This document shows, one piece after another, positions 42,338-52,551 of a DNA stretch of 64,000 nt; position 1 is the first letter of the stretch, and each line of letters begins with the position of its first letter. The notes below the pieces were generated by a model. That model saw only the letters and a list, made by a program, of their open reading frames with translations, searched no databases and was not told where the DNA came from. A program made the position numbers and the translations under genes. The stretch spans positions 5,704,001 to 5,768,000 of the forward strand of contig NC_069106.1 in the NCBI RefSeq assembly GCF_947172395.1, read 5' to 3'. This DNA comes from Bicyclus anynana. Its lineage: Eukaryota > Arthropoda > Insecta > Lepidoptera > Nymphalidae.

Positions 42338-42535
42338 GGAGATCCGCAGACGAACCAAAGTCACCGACATAGCTCAGCGAGTCGCGAAGCTTAAGTGGCA
42401 ATGGGCAGGCCACATTAGATGGACCGAGGACATCAAGCGGATTGCAGGAAACCGCTGGATGATGGCGGCTCGAGATCGTTATGCTTGGAGGTCCATGCAA
42501 GAGGCCTATGTCCAGCAGTGGACGTCCATCGGCTG
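42338..42535 (+). mobile_element. RTE-type LINE 3' fragment with internal deletion
   Basis: Codons read EIRRRTKVTDIAQRVAKLKW, then jump from the WAGHI position directly to RWTEDIKRIAGNRW. The LEWRPRTG-to-GRPPT segment is missing. It ends at the CCATCGGCTGA stop. About 66 codons remain open. Confidence 0.8.
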
Positions 42536-42964
42536 AAAAAAAATGATGACTGTGGTTCATACGGACAATTGCAGTTAATAGTGGAAATAATGTTGTTTTA
42601 TAAAAAAAACAAAAACATGCATTCAAAGACAACGCAGAGAGGTTTTATATGAAAAACATTTTTCAAATGACTATCGGAGGGAAGCCGCAGCGGATGTGAG
42701 GTTTCCTTTTACACCGGAAATGAGAGCCCGAAGACGATGCCAGTAATAGGGGATGAAATAGAGTATATTCTAGCGTTCTAGAACGAGTTTATCCAATATT
42801 ATGTTATGTCATAACTAACGGGATATTGTTGTAGGGATTTGCACAGATTTTTGATCTTCCGTTGTTTTATTAAAATTCGAAATAAAAAAAAAATATTACA
42901 CTAGTTTATGTTTGTAGTAGGTACTATTGGTATGTATTAGGTAGGTAAAGAGCCTATAGCCTTG
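42536..42964. other. No recognisable feature
   Basis: Unassigned sequence. Confidence 0.4.
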
Positions 42965-43172
42965 TGTGGTTTCAAATCCGGTCCGGGGCATGCAACTTTT
43001 CAGTTATGTGCATTTTACGAAATTAAATATCACGTGTCTCAAACGGTGAAGGAAAACATCTTGAGGATTTTCTTAATTCTCGGCGTGTGTGAAGTCTGCC
43101 AGTCCGCATTGGCCTAACCCCTCTCATTCTGAGAGGCGACTCGAGCTCAGCAGAGAGCCGAATATGGGTTAT
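42965..43172 (+). mobile_element. SINE-A with internal deletions
   Basis: GGTTTCAAATCCGGTCCGGG to GAATATGGGTTATAACGAC. Short deletions remove the GCCAGCGTGGTGGACTATTG block. Confidence 0.75.
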
Positions 43173-43850
43173 AACGACTATTGGTAAGTATTTTTTTTAA
43201 TAATGAATTAATTACAAATTATAATTCACTATTAAAAAAACAACAACCATCTAGCTGGTAGAGGGGGAGACACCTGGCTGTAACAAAATTTTGCATCAAC
43301 ATTTTACAAATGGATACCTAAATCGGAAAATAGTGCTAAAAGACCTCTCATATCTATCAAAGATCTATCTAACGATACCCCACACTATTAGATATACGAA
43401 TAAAAAAAGATCATCCCCACTTTATGTGCAGGGGAGTCCATTTCTAATGTTCATACTCTTGCTAAATTACAGCTTTCTAGAAGTGGTAGTCTCTGCGCTA
43501 AACAACGGACGGACGGATGGACAGGCAGACGGACATGGCGAAACTATAAGGGTTCCTTGTGACACGGAACTCTAAAAACACACTTTGAAAAACACGGTTT
43601 TAAGAAATCGCCGTTTAAACACAGTGTAGTAGGTATCGTCGGACACAATCTTTATGACGTCTCCGAAATTAGCCGCAGGTCTCTCTACGCGCAGGTCATG
43701 CATAAAATACGCTTGTCCCTTGTCCCTCTCAAATAATAACAGACATTTTGTTGGTGAACTTGGGTGCGATACAAGTCCATATGTATTTGGTCTGAGGGCA
43801 TGGGTTATATATACCCTGCCGCCGCGCTCCTGTGTGCCGGTTAAATCTAA
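43173..43850. other. Mostly featureless
   Basis: GGACGGACGGATGGACAGGC at about 43,505 followed by AAACTATAAGGGTTCCTTGT is the conserved tail of an old insect dispersed repeat; a diverged partner lies at 58,740. The rest is unassigned. Confidence 0.4.
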
Positions 43851-43915
43851 GGCACAATTATCCGGCCACTTAGGTATACTCGCGTCATATTAAAGAGGGC
43901 GGATAATTATATACC
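43851..43915. repeat. 65-bp foldback element, copy 2
   Basis: GGCACAATTATCCGGCCACT and GAGGGCGGATAATTATATAC arms with the same TATACTCGCGTCATATTAAA centre as 38,358-38,420. The right arm has diverged at its tip. Confidence 0.75.
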
Positions 43916-44270
43916 TCTGAGTATATAGTCTATACTACATGTATTGTGCAGCTTAACGCACGATGTACGAAAACGTCACAAAGATTTCATCCGACTATAC
44001 GAAAACAATGATTCATCGTCACATAAAAAACTACATTACTCAGTCATACAGACCCTGAATTTAAAAAGCGTATCCCACGTATCAACGTAGAACGACGAGT
44101 GTTTATAGTCTAAAAGGACGACATCTACATAATCTTTCCATTACGATTCGTGTGGGTCATGAATATTTATCGAACGACCGGATTCACTTAAATTTCGGGA
44201 CCGCAATGTTTGAGGATGTACAAGTTTGATAGACTCTATTTACGTAGAACGAAAGCCTGCGTTAGCTAGA
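43916..44270. other. No recognisable feature
   Basis: Unassigned sequence. Confidence 0.4.
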
Positions 44271-44357
44271 TACACCACATTTTGGGAGCGCTGAAATTTC
44301 ATCAGCCTATTCACTTGCTAGGCTGATGAAATTTCAGCGTTCTTAAAATGTGGTGTA
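44271..44357. repeat. Foldback element with ~38-bp arms
   Basis: TACACCACATTTT at the left pairs with AAAATGTGGTGTA at the right. Inside, CGCTGAAATTTCATCAGCCT pairs with AGGCTGATGAAATTTCAGCG. A small mismatched bulge (GGGAG / TTCTT) lies between the two stems. The loop is about 9 bp. Confidence 0.85.
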
Positions 44358-44539
44358 CAGAAGGCGTCGCTAATCGCTGCAACCACGACCACTCTGCCAA
44401 GAGTGTACGATTAAGAAGAATTCACCTGCTGCCAAAATTCCTCAGTGCCTGAAGACGAAAGTCTTCGAACAGTGCGAGTGGCCAGTGATGATTTACGGAT
44501 CCGAGCCCTAGTCGCTAACTGTGGCCCTTATAAAAATGC

Positions 44540-44880
44540 TCAAAGTCACTCAGCGAGCGATGGAGCGAGCTGCTTGGGGTTTATCTACGTGCTCCAATCA
44601 AAAATGAGGAGATCCGCAGAAGAACCAAAGTCACTGATATAGCTCAGCGAGTCGCGAAGCTGAAGTGGCAATTGGCAGGCCTCATAGAAGAGCCGATGGA
44701 CGTTGGGTTCCTAAGGTGCTGAAATGGCGACCCCGCACCGGAAAGTGCAGTGTTGGTCGACCCCCCACTATGTGGACCGAGGACATCAAGCGGGTTGCAG
44801 GTCGCAGCTCGAGACCGTTTCGTTTGGAAGTCCATGCAAGAAGCCTATGTCCAGCAGTGGATGTCCATCATCATCAATTA
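44540..44880 (+). mobile_element. RTE-type LINE 3' fragment
   Basis: Plus-strand C-terminal coding end, from TCAAAGTCACTCAGCGAGCG through CGCGAAGCTGAAGTGGCAAT and GGACCGAGGACATCAAGCGG to CAGCAGTGGATGTCCATC, with an ATCATCATCATC tail. Frameshifts near 44,690 and 44,800. Confidence 0.8.
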
Positions 44881-44905
44881 ATCAAGTTAATCATCATCAT
44901 CGGAT

Positions 44906-44932
44906 GATGATGATGATTCACCTGTCCGCTAG
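44906..44932 (+). mobile_element. Hel-1-like CTAG end scrap
   Basis: CACCTGTCCGCTAG at 44,919-44,932 resembles a Hel-1 3' terminus; it ends where the next Helitron begins. Confidence 0.4.
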
Positions 44933-45069
44933 TCTATACTAATATTATTAAAAGAAAAGATTTGATTTTGAAAATTCTTTCACTGGGAAGCTACACTAAG
45001 GCTATATTTTATCCCAGTATTCCTACAGGAACGGGAACCACGCGGGTGATTCCGCGCGGCGTCTGTTAG
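44933..45069 (+). mobile_element. Hel-2 Helitron, internally deleted
   Basis: TCTATACTAATATTATTAAA start and a CGGGAACCACGCGGGTGATT-to-GCGGCGTCTGTTAG end. The 3' CTAG has become TTAG. 137 bp. Confidence 0.7.
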
Positions 45070-46041
45070 TTTATAAAATGAGGTATGTCTGGCTATCGCA
45101 GGCTCTTTGTCAAGAGTATAGATGTCTGGGTTGACATACAGGTCAACAAAATATTCGTGTAACTTCAAATACTGTCCTTTATGTAGTTCTAGGGTTGTTT
45201 GTTTGTTCTAAGCCTAATAAGCCTAAGGGTTGGATCGGACTTACATTCGTTCTAATTCATAGTGTTCGATTTACGTATGGATTATATGTATATAAGCATA
45301 ACAACCGTGATAGCCCACAACAAACAGCATCTGAAAAAACCAAGAACAGCATCAGAAAAAGTTCATTTATTTATTTAAATTCTTTATTTTTAAACCACAA
45401 TAATTAAAAAAAACACTCAAAATTAAAAAAAAAACAGGCAACCTTTTAGGCTGGTTTAGGAACTTATATTAGGACAACTGTAGGTGGTGTGGTGTGTACG
45501 TAATAATAATAAACATTGTAAAATTGTACATACCTACAAATAACGACATACTAATACATAAACCTACACGTATTATATACACCAATTATAAAATAATTAA
45601 CAGGTGAAAAAAAGTTAAGCGGCAAGTAAGTAAATATAGATTAGAACAAAGTCGCGTCTGCTGTTTTATAAAAAGAAAAATACAAATTTTTCTGAATTCT
45701 CATGACGTAATTACATCATTATAAACAGAACCTTATCAGAGTTTGACTTATTGGGAGGGACCGAAAAGTCCCTTTCATTAGACGCCCTCTCATTTCGCGA
45801 ATGATCTTATCCTATTGATTACGTCTTCCATTCGTTACGAACAATATAATGAGAAGATTTCCTCATTAACCGTGTTTACTTTTGATGGACATTTTATCTT
45901 TAGCCTTTGTTCTGTTATAAAAAAGTAAATTTTCTTAATCTGTTTAAGTAAGATAATTGCAATTAATTTCCAGTGTATTATATTTCCTATTTATTATCTT
46001 TTTATAATAAAAGAAGAATTGAAAGATATATTATTTTCTAG
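45070..46041. other. No recognisable feature
   Basis: AT-rich; ACAACAAACAGCATCTGAAAA-type words (split: ACAACAAACAGCATC, TGAAAA) near 45,318. TATGTCTGGCTATCGCAGGC at 45,085 has a partner at 8,969 (CTGGCTATCACAGGC). No gene evidence. Confidence 0.4.
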
Positions 46042-46240
46042 TCGTCATCAACCCATATTCGGCTTACTGCTGAGCTCGAGTCTCCTCTCAGAATGAGAGG
46101 GGTTAGGCCAATAGTCCACCACGCTGGCCCAATGCGGATTGGCAGACTTCACACACGCAGAAAATTAAGAAAATTCTCTGGTATGTAGGTTTTCCTCACG
46201 ATGTTTTCCTTCACCGATTGAGACATGTGATATTTAATTT
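46042..46240 (-). mobile_element. SINE-A, 3' half
   Basis: GTCGTCATCAACCCATATTC to GAGACATGTGATATTTAATT. Well preserved; stops before the B box. Confidence 0.8.
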
Positions 46241-46297
46241 CCTATTTTCTAGTATTTTTATATAAATATTATTTTTTAGTATTTTTATATATAAACT

Positions 46298-46998
46298 ACT
46301 AGCGGACGCCCGCGACTTCGTCCGCGTGAAAATCGATGTAAACTTTCAAACCCTATCACACTACTGATAAAAAGCTTAGTTATTTGCGAGTGTCATAAGC
46401 AATTTTTTACTCTGTGTTCTTTCGGGAACAGGAACTATGTGGGTGAAAACGCGGGGCGTCTATTAGCGGCATTTTTGCGCCTTTTAGAAATTTTGTATTA
46501 TCTCCGAAACTATACGTAAACATACTGTAAAAGGCAAATGTTATCTCTATAATATCTTCTTGATTATTAAGTAATGCATTTTGATAAGGATTTAAGTTTA
46601 GTTGTGTAAATAATAACGTAAACCTTAATATATAATTTAAATAATTTATTAAAGTAAAAAAGGTACTATATCTGCTAAAATATAGAAGATAGATATGCTG
46701 TCGCGACATTTTTTGTAGAAAATGTGTTCTGTAAAGTTGTAGTACATTATTTTATTCTAACATCAATAGTTTTTGCAGCGCACGCCATGTACACAAAACT
46801 TTTGTACACCTTGAGTTACATTATTGGAGTTTCAGGAAGGATCTCTAATTTTTTTGAAAATATGATGCCCATAACCTTCCTCGATAAATGGGCTATTTAT
46901 CACTGAAAGCAGTTTTTAAATCGGACCAGTAGTTCCTGAGTTTAGAGCGTTCAATCAAACAAACAAACCAACAAACTCTTCAGCTTTATAATGTTAGT
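46298..46998. mobile_element. Composite Helitron element, copy 1
   Basis: A Hel-1 CTAG end (minus, 46,302-46,345, CTAGCGGACGCCCGCGACTT) leads into a plus-sense Hel-2-like 3' part (GTTATTTGCGAGTGTCATA; GGGAACAGGAACTATGTGGG), then about 330 bp that recur at 52,745-53,080 (TTTTAGAAATTTTGTATTAT, ATATCTGCTAAAATATAGAA), then a minus-sense Hel-2 5' part (46,862-46,998). The same order is seen at 52,552-53,301. Confidence 0.65.
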
Positions 46999-47159
46999 GT
47001 TAACCACTCGTCTAAACCAGCTGGCCTATTTCCTATTTTGGTTTTTATTATCAACCCATCAAAATAAAAAAATAAATCAATTGACAAAATATCATTCACA
47101 TAATATGATACAAATTACAAAGCTCATCCGTTTGCTTACTGGTGGATATCATATAATTT

Positions 47160-47666
47160 GGGGATGATGACTAGGTTTGAATATATTGATTTTTATGATA
47201 TATTCGGGTAAAAAAAAGGTCAATGTAAACTAATTTATACACAAAAAGCAAAGATTGACTGGATATTTGCAAAATAAATAAGATTATAAAATTTCAAAAT
47301 CTATTAAAAATATTTTATCGTAATTAGATGAAAATTCATACAGTTTTAGTTAGCTTCCTTACATTAAATGTGACATTTTTTAATAATTGAACTATAAACA
47401 TAAACGCAGAAATAACAAAGATATTAGTAATTTTGTTTAAACGCCCATACAAATCTAACGATCATTAATTGCCTACGACGTCATAAGTTCGTACCATTTT
47501 GTATGGGGCGTTTTTCAGGGATTCGCGGCAGCGCCGCAAATCTGACCTTTTAAATCCCTGTAGCTCCGAAAGTAATGATCGCAGATACCCTGTTACTTTT
47601 ACAAAATTGCTTTGCTATTAGCATACTCTTAATTTATATACAATTTAAAAAACTGTCATCATTCCT
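47160..47666 (+). mobile_element. MITE-500 copy 2
   Basis: GGGGATGATGACTAGGTTTG start, the shared interior (GGGATTCGCGGCAGCGCCGC) and TTAAAAAACTGTCATCATTC end. Closer to copy 3 than to copy 1 in the ACGTCATAAGTTCGTACCAT region. Confidence 0.78.
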
Positions 47667-49228
47667 TGATAATAAAGACCAAAATAGTGAATAGGCCAGC
47701 AGATATAATTAGGCCATGTAAGACAGCCACTTCCTAATCCAGGTATATAGGTTAGGGGAGGTGCTTAACTCAGCTAGTAAGATTAGGGTCTCAGATGAGG
47801 TAGCCTAATAAAGATTAATGGGTAAGATCCATTTATTACATCTCATCGATCCCTATTTGGTCTCGTCTCGTTCATATTCAAAGTTCAAACGAATGTCAAA
47901 GTAATAGTTATTGGGTAAAGAGAATTTAATATAAACTTACATATTTCTTATCAAGTTAATATTACATAGTTGTTCTTGTGCCTAATATTGGATAATAAAC
48001 TAGACGGGTCACTTTCAATATTAGTAGCGCTATGCTGTATAATAAATTCTTTATTATAGTGTTTTTCAGATAGCATGGGTACGGTGACAGTTCGTTGATT
48101 CACGATAATAGTACGTAATAAGGCACTCGAAGATACTTGTCGCTTTGTTGTCAGCCGTTCTTTCTAATTTGGCTGACACTCTTTCGCGAGTCTCAATTAA
48201 TCGGCAGTTCGAGTTTTTTAAACTCGTATATATATCTGTACTATAGGGTTAGACAGAGATACGCATATGAATTTGAAACTCACACTGTAGGGTTAACGAT
48301 AACGGTTAAGGATAACGGTTACTGAATATAACGAAAATTGGGTCCTCGAAACCCTGAATCCCTAAATATGTTCCTTGCTCGAAACCCTGCCCTTGCCCTT
48401 AATATTAGTAAGTACGTTTAGGGCATGCAAAAAAAAAACTAACTTCTTATATACTCAACCAGCACGTCAGATTACGATAAGGTAGTAGAGTTGATAGCTA
48501 AAACGTGTGTATTTCGAAAATCTAACGATTTGAACGTAACGTAATGGAATGGGAGCGTTCCAAAATTACAAAATAAAACCTTTGTATTTCTGTTATCAAG
48601 GCACGAACGCGGTAATTTTTTTAGTTATTTTAAATGAAATAATCTCCTGAATAATCGCACATGTTTTCTGACTATTTCAGTAATAAAAATTGTCTTTAAA
48701 GTCCGTAGGTTTTTTCGCTAACACTGAAAGCAAAAAAGTATATAACCATTTATTTTTGCTATCATCAAATCTAATCGATTCCCATGACGCTCTAGTAACT
48801 GCAAATTTAGCATCTCGGGCTCCCCTACTAAAAAGACCTTGTTAAAGTTAGTGTTGGACGAGTGAGCGTGAATATCTTGCTTAGTCGGCAAGATATCTTC
48901 GGGTCGGAAAGTCAATTAGAGATAAGAGCCCTTTCATTATACGCCGCCAATCCATTACGTGTAATTGTCCTTTGTGCCTTATATAATTACTTCACCGTAC
49001 GATATGAAAGTGATAATAAGTTTTGACGAAGATTCGTTATATTGGATTGCGTTGCAAGCGAGTGTATGCCGTAGTGTGATGTAATGGTACGCGCTTCTAC
49101 GGCCTTATTTATAAAAATGGATTAGGATTTAAACCTCTTTATTCAAAGTAAAGTGAACTTTAAACATTAATATCAATCTAATGATTTACTTTACTTTGGA
49201 ACCTTCTTAATTGTAATTTTAGGTTATA
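47667..49228. other. Long stretch without recognisable feature
   Basis: No coding evidence and no repeat partner, apart from short GATAACGGTTAAGGATAACG words near 48,297. Short frames lack domain features. Confidence 0.45.
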
Positions 49229-49420
49229 CTAGTAGACACCGCGCGGTTTCACCCGCGTGGTTCCCGTTCCCGTAGGAATACCGGGATTAAATATAGCCCA
49301 TAGCCTTCTTCGATAAATGGACTATCTAACCCTGAAAGAATTTTTCAAATCGGACTAGTAGTTCCTGAGATTAGCGCGTTCAATCAAACAAACTCTTCAG
49401 CGTTATAATATTAGTATAGA
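49229..49420 (-). mobile_element. Complete Hel-2 Helitron
   Basis: A^CTAGTAGACACCGCGCGG... to ...TTATAATATTAGTATAGA^T on the plus strand: a minus-oriented Helitron with both diagnostic ends and the A/T target. 192 bp, non-coding. Confidence 0.82.
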
Positions 49421-49645
49421 TAACAAAAGATAACAAATATATAGTATAACAAAAGAATGGACCAATGGACTTCCTGGCAACATGCAGAATCGTAATCTGC
49501 ATGCTTTTTTGAGTTCATTACTGTAAACAGAATGAGGTCCTAGAATTATGCACACTTAATACCTCTAGTACATGAAGTAAACTAATTTGGAATTTAAATT
49601 GGAACGCGTATTTACTACTTGGTAGGTACTTTATGTCTATTTATG

Positions 49646-49955
49646 AGAGCCGTGATAGCCTAGTGGATATAGACCTCTGCCTCCGATTCCGGTGGGTGTG
49701 GGTTCGAATCCCGCCTGAGTCATGCATCTCCAACTTTTCAGTTGTGTGCATTTTAAGAAATTAATTACCACGTGTCTCAAACGGTGAAGGAAAACATCGT
49801 AAGGAAACCTCAAAAACACCAAAGAATTTCTTAATTCTCTGGCTGTGTAAAGTCTGCCAATCCGCACTGGATCAGCGTGGTGGACTATTGGCCTAACCCC
49901 TCTCATTCTGAGAGGAGACTCGAGCTCAGCAGTGAGCCGTATATGGGTTGATTCC
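49646..49955 (+). mobile_element. SINE-A, full length
   Basis: Head AGAGCCGTGATAGCCTAGTG (A box), B box GTGGGTTCGAATCCCG, full body and CGTATATGGGTTGATT end. One of the most complete copies here. Confidence 0.88.
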
Positions 49956-50028
49956 AAAAAAAAGGTACTTTATGAGTAAAGGATCTTGGAGTCTTCTCCG
50001 ATAACAATAAAAATCACATCTGCTATGC

Positions 50029-50310
50029 TAATGCAATGATATTTTATACTATTAGACATGTCACGTGTCCACAAAATCACCGCAAAAAATATCCGAATAT
50101 AGCTACTCCATACCGCGCACACATTGACAATTTTGTATTTACTTACATTATATATTTGTGTACATAGTTTTTACAGTTCCTGAATACACAACTCGACATT
50201 GTAGACAATATTTACGTATTAATTGTTTAGACAACTTTCGGTGTTTACTATGCGACTAAATGAAATTAAGACAATTAGCCACCTTTGTTCGCTTCAGTAT
50301 TTATTTCGCA
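50029..50310 (+). mobile_element. MITE-C, near complete
   Basis: TGATATTTTATACTATTAGA start, then CACAAAATCACCGCAAAAAA, ACTCGACATTGTAGACAATA and TGAAATTAAGACAATTAGCC. The right terminus has decayed. Confidence 0.65.
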
Positions 50311-50438
50311 TCGCGAAAAAAGTGTTTTCACCCCTTTTTTCAAGATGGCGGCCGGGGGACAAGGGTGGCGACCCCACAAACTTGAGGTTCTATTGACCTC
50401 TCACACATGTCCCAAAAATAAAATTGCGTCCTCTAACT

Positions 50439-50595
50439 TTTTTTATTCTTTACAAGTTAGCCCTTGACTACAATCTCACCTGGCGGTAAGCGATGATGCA
50501 ATCTAAGATGGAAGCGGGCTAACCCCTTTAGGTTTCTACGCGGGATCGTACCAGAACGCTGAATCGCTTGGCGGTATGTCTTTGCCGGTAACAAT
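50439..50595 (-). mobile_element. SINE-B fragment with internal deletion
   Basis: TTTTTTTATTCTTTACAAGT, the 3' half, a deletion of the GGAGGAGGATGAAAATCC block, then GTATGTCTTTGCCGGTA. Confidence 0.75.
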
Positions 50596-51168
50596 GGAAT
50601 ACTAGGTCCTTAAGTTGTAATATTTCAATAAAAGCGCTACTGACAGACATATTTAATAGTATAAAACCTTTGGCTTAATGTTATTCGTAATAATGTAAGT
50701 CGCAAGGGACAGTTCTAATCGCCAGCTACGGTGTAATGAAGGGACGTGCCCTAATATTTGTATTACTTCCTTGAAGGGATATTGGATTTCCTTATTAATA
50801 ATGTTTGTAAGGTAACTACCAAACTAGACTATGAAACTACTGGACCCATTGGAAAAAAATCACCATTACAATTCCTACATTATCCCTGATCAGCATATCA
50901 TTTTATACCTGTATTCCCAATTGAAAGAGAACAACGCGGTTCAAATCGCGGTACGTCTGCTAATATACATATGTATAGGTATACAATTCATATTATATTA
51001 TCTATACTAATTGTAGTGTTTGTGTATGTATACACCGGTAGTGGGAGAGAGCGGGCATTCTGTCTCTGGCATCGACAGAAGGCGGACGTGTGCCGCTGGC
51101 CATTATAGTGTATAACAGTGTAGTGGTGAGATGGTGACTTACTGCTATTACAGTAAGGACAAGGGACC
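50596..51168. other. No recognisable feature
   Basis: Unassigned AT-rich sequence. Confidence 0.4.
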
Positions 51169-51493
51169 TTACACTAATATTATAAATGCAAAAGTATGTT
51201 TGTTACCTTTTCACTGCTAAACGGCTGAAACGAACAAGATGAATTTTGATATAATGGTAAATGGGACATTGGAGCAAAACATAGGGTATTTTTTGAATTT
51301 AAAAGTAGGGATAGGTTAGGGCAAGGGTAGGGTAGGGGTAAGGTAGGTTAGGTGTAGGGTAGGGATTTGGTGTGGGTAGAGTAGGAGTAGGTTAGGGGTA
51401 AGGTCCCTATGAATGTATGGTAGGGTACCTGTTGAGTGGGAATAGGGTAGGGTAGTAGGATTTCACGCGGACGAAGTCGCGGGCGTCAGCTAG
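51169..51493 (+). mobile_element. Helitron with internal GTAGGG array, complete
   Basis: TTACACTAATATTATAAATG start, an interior with GCTAAACGGCTGAAACGAAC, a ~155-bp degenerate GTAGGG array (51,307-51,462), then the Hel-1 hairpin ACGCGGACGAAGTCGCGGGC and GTCAGCTAG followed by T. The array abuts the 3' hairpin. Confidence 0.75.
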
Positions 51494-51819
51494 TTAATTA
51501 TAAATGTCAAGCAGGTGCCCGAACAAAGCTATGTTGTGTGGCAACACATTCCAATTTTATTGAAAGAAAATAAGCCCGTGTTTAATTTATATCCTTACCA
51601 TTGAATATTCGTGGCCTAAATTGTTTCTATAATACGTGTATAGTTTGTGTCACAACAAAAGAGCATTAAGTCTTACAAATCATTGCGCAGTTTTGCAGTA
51701 AGTACAATCATAAATGTCTAATGTATAAAAAAGTATGGCAATGTTAGCGGTAGCACACCTCCAAAACGGCTTGACCGATTAAGTTTTCGATTTTAATTAT
51801 CACTATTAACTTATACCAC
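51494..51819. other. No recognisable feature
   Basis: AACGGCTTGACCGATTAAGT at 51,765 is typical of old insect repeats; otherwise unassigned. Confidence 0.4.
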
Positions 51820-51888
51820 AACCTGACGTTTCAAAAGTGCTCATAAATTAAGCCCAATTATTTATGAGCACTTTTGAAACGTCAGGTT
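51820..51888. repeat. Perfect palindrome, 29-bp arms, 11-bp loop
   Basis: Left arm 51,820-51,848 (starts AACCTGACGTTTCAAAAGTG) and right arm 51,860-51,888 are exact inverse copies. ATTAAGCCCAATTAT occurs in the loop (51,847-51,861) and again right after the palindrome (51,891-51,905). The arm resembles the inner part of repeat D. Confidence 0.9.
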
Positions 51889-51911
51889 TCATTAAGCCCA
51901 ATTATAAAAAA

Positions 51912-52500
51912 CTAGCGGACGCCCGCGACTTCGTCCGCGTAAATTTCGAAGTCAACTTTACTACTACCCCTACCCTACCCTACCCTACCCTACCCCTACC
52001 CTACCACTACTCCAACCCTACCCTACCTAACTCCTACATCTACCCTACCCCTACCCTACCCTACCCCTATCCCCACCCTACCCTACCCTACCCCAAACCT
52101 ACCCCTACCTTACCTACACCTTACCCCCATCCTACCCCTACCCTCCCCGTACCCTATCCCTTTCCTACCCCTATCCCACCCGTACCTCTATCTCACGCCT
52201 ATCCTACCCCTACCCTACCCCTACCCTACCCCACCCCACCTCTACCCTACCCCTACCCTACCCCTACCCTACCACTACCTTACCTACACCCTACCCCTAC
52301 CCTCCCCGTACCCTACCCTTTTCCTACCCCTATCCCACCCGTACCCCTATCTCACGCCTATCCTACCCCTACCCTACCACTTCCCTATCCTACCCGTACC
52401 CTACCTCTACCCCTACCCTACCCCGGCCCTACCCCTACGCTTCCCTACCCGTACCCTACCCTACTCTATAACTTCTCTATCTTACTCCTACCCTTAGCAA
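51912..52500 (-). mobile_element. Helitron 3' end with expanded CCCTAC array
   Basis: The plus strand opens A^CTAGCGGACGCCCGCGACTT, the Hel-1 hairpin in minus orientation, followed from about 51,962 by about 540 bp of CCCTAC/CCCCTAC units. A long Pro/Tyr/Thr-rich open frame crosses the array, but it is a by-product of the hexamer and not a gene. The 5' end of this Helitron was not found. Confidence 0.75.
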
Positions 52501-52551
52501 AATCGATCCAGTCCTTCGAGAGTGGTGGTATGACCAAGGGATATAGAAACT

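Noticed and set aside
42273..42632. 119-codon minus frame and the similar minus frame at 61,210-61,593
   Set aside because: Both are antisense to RTE ORF2 remnants read on the plus strand.
49637..49957. 106-codon minus frame
   Set aside because: Antisense reading of SINE-A; the same peptide fragments appear at every SINE-A copy.
51962..52500. Telomeric or subtelomeric repeat
   Set aside because: The unit is CCCTAC, not the insect TTAGG/CCTAA, and the array sits beside a Helitron end as at three other loci.
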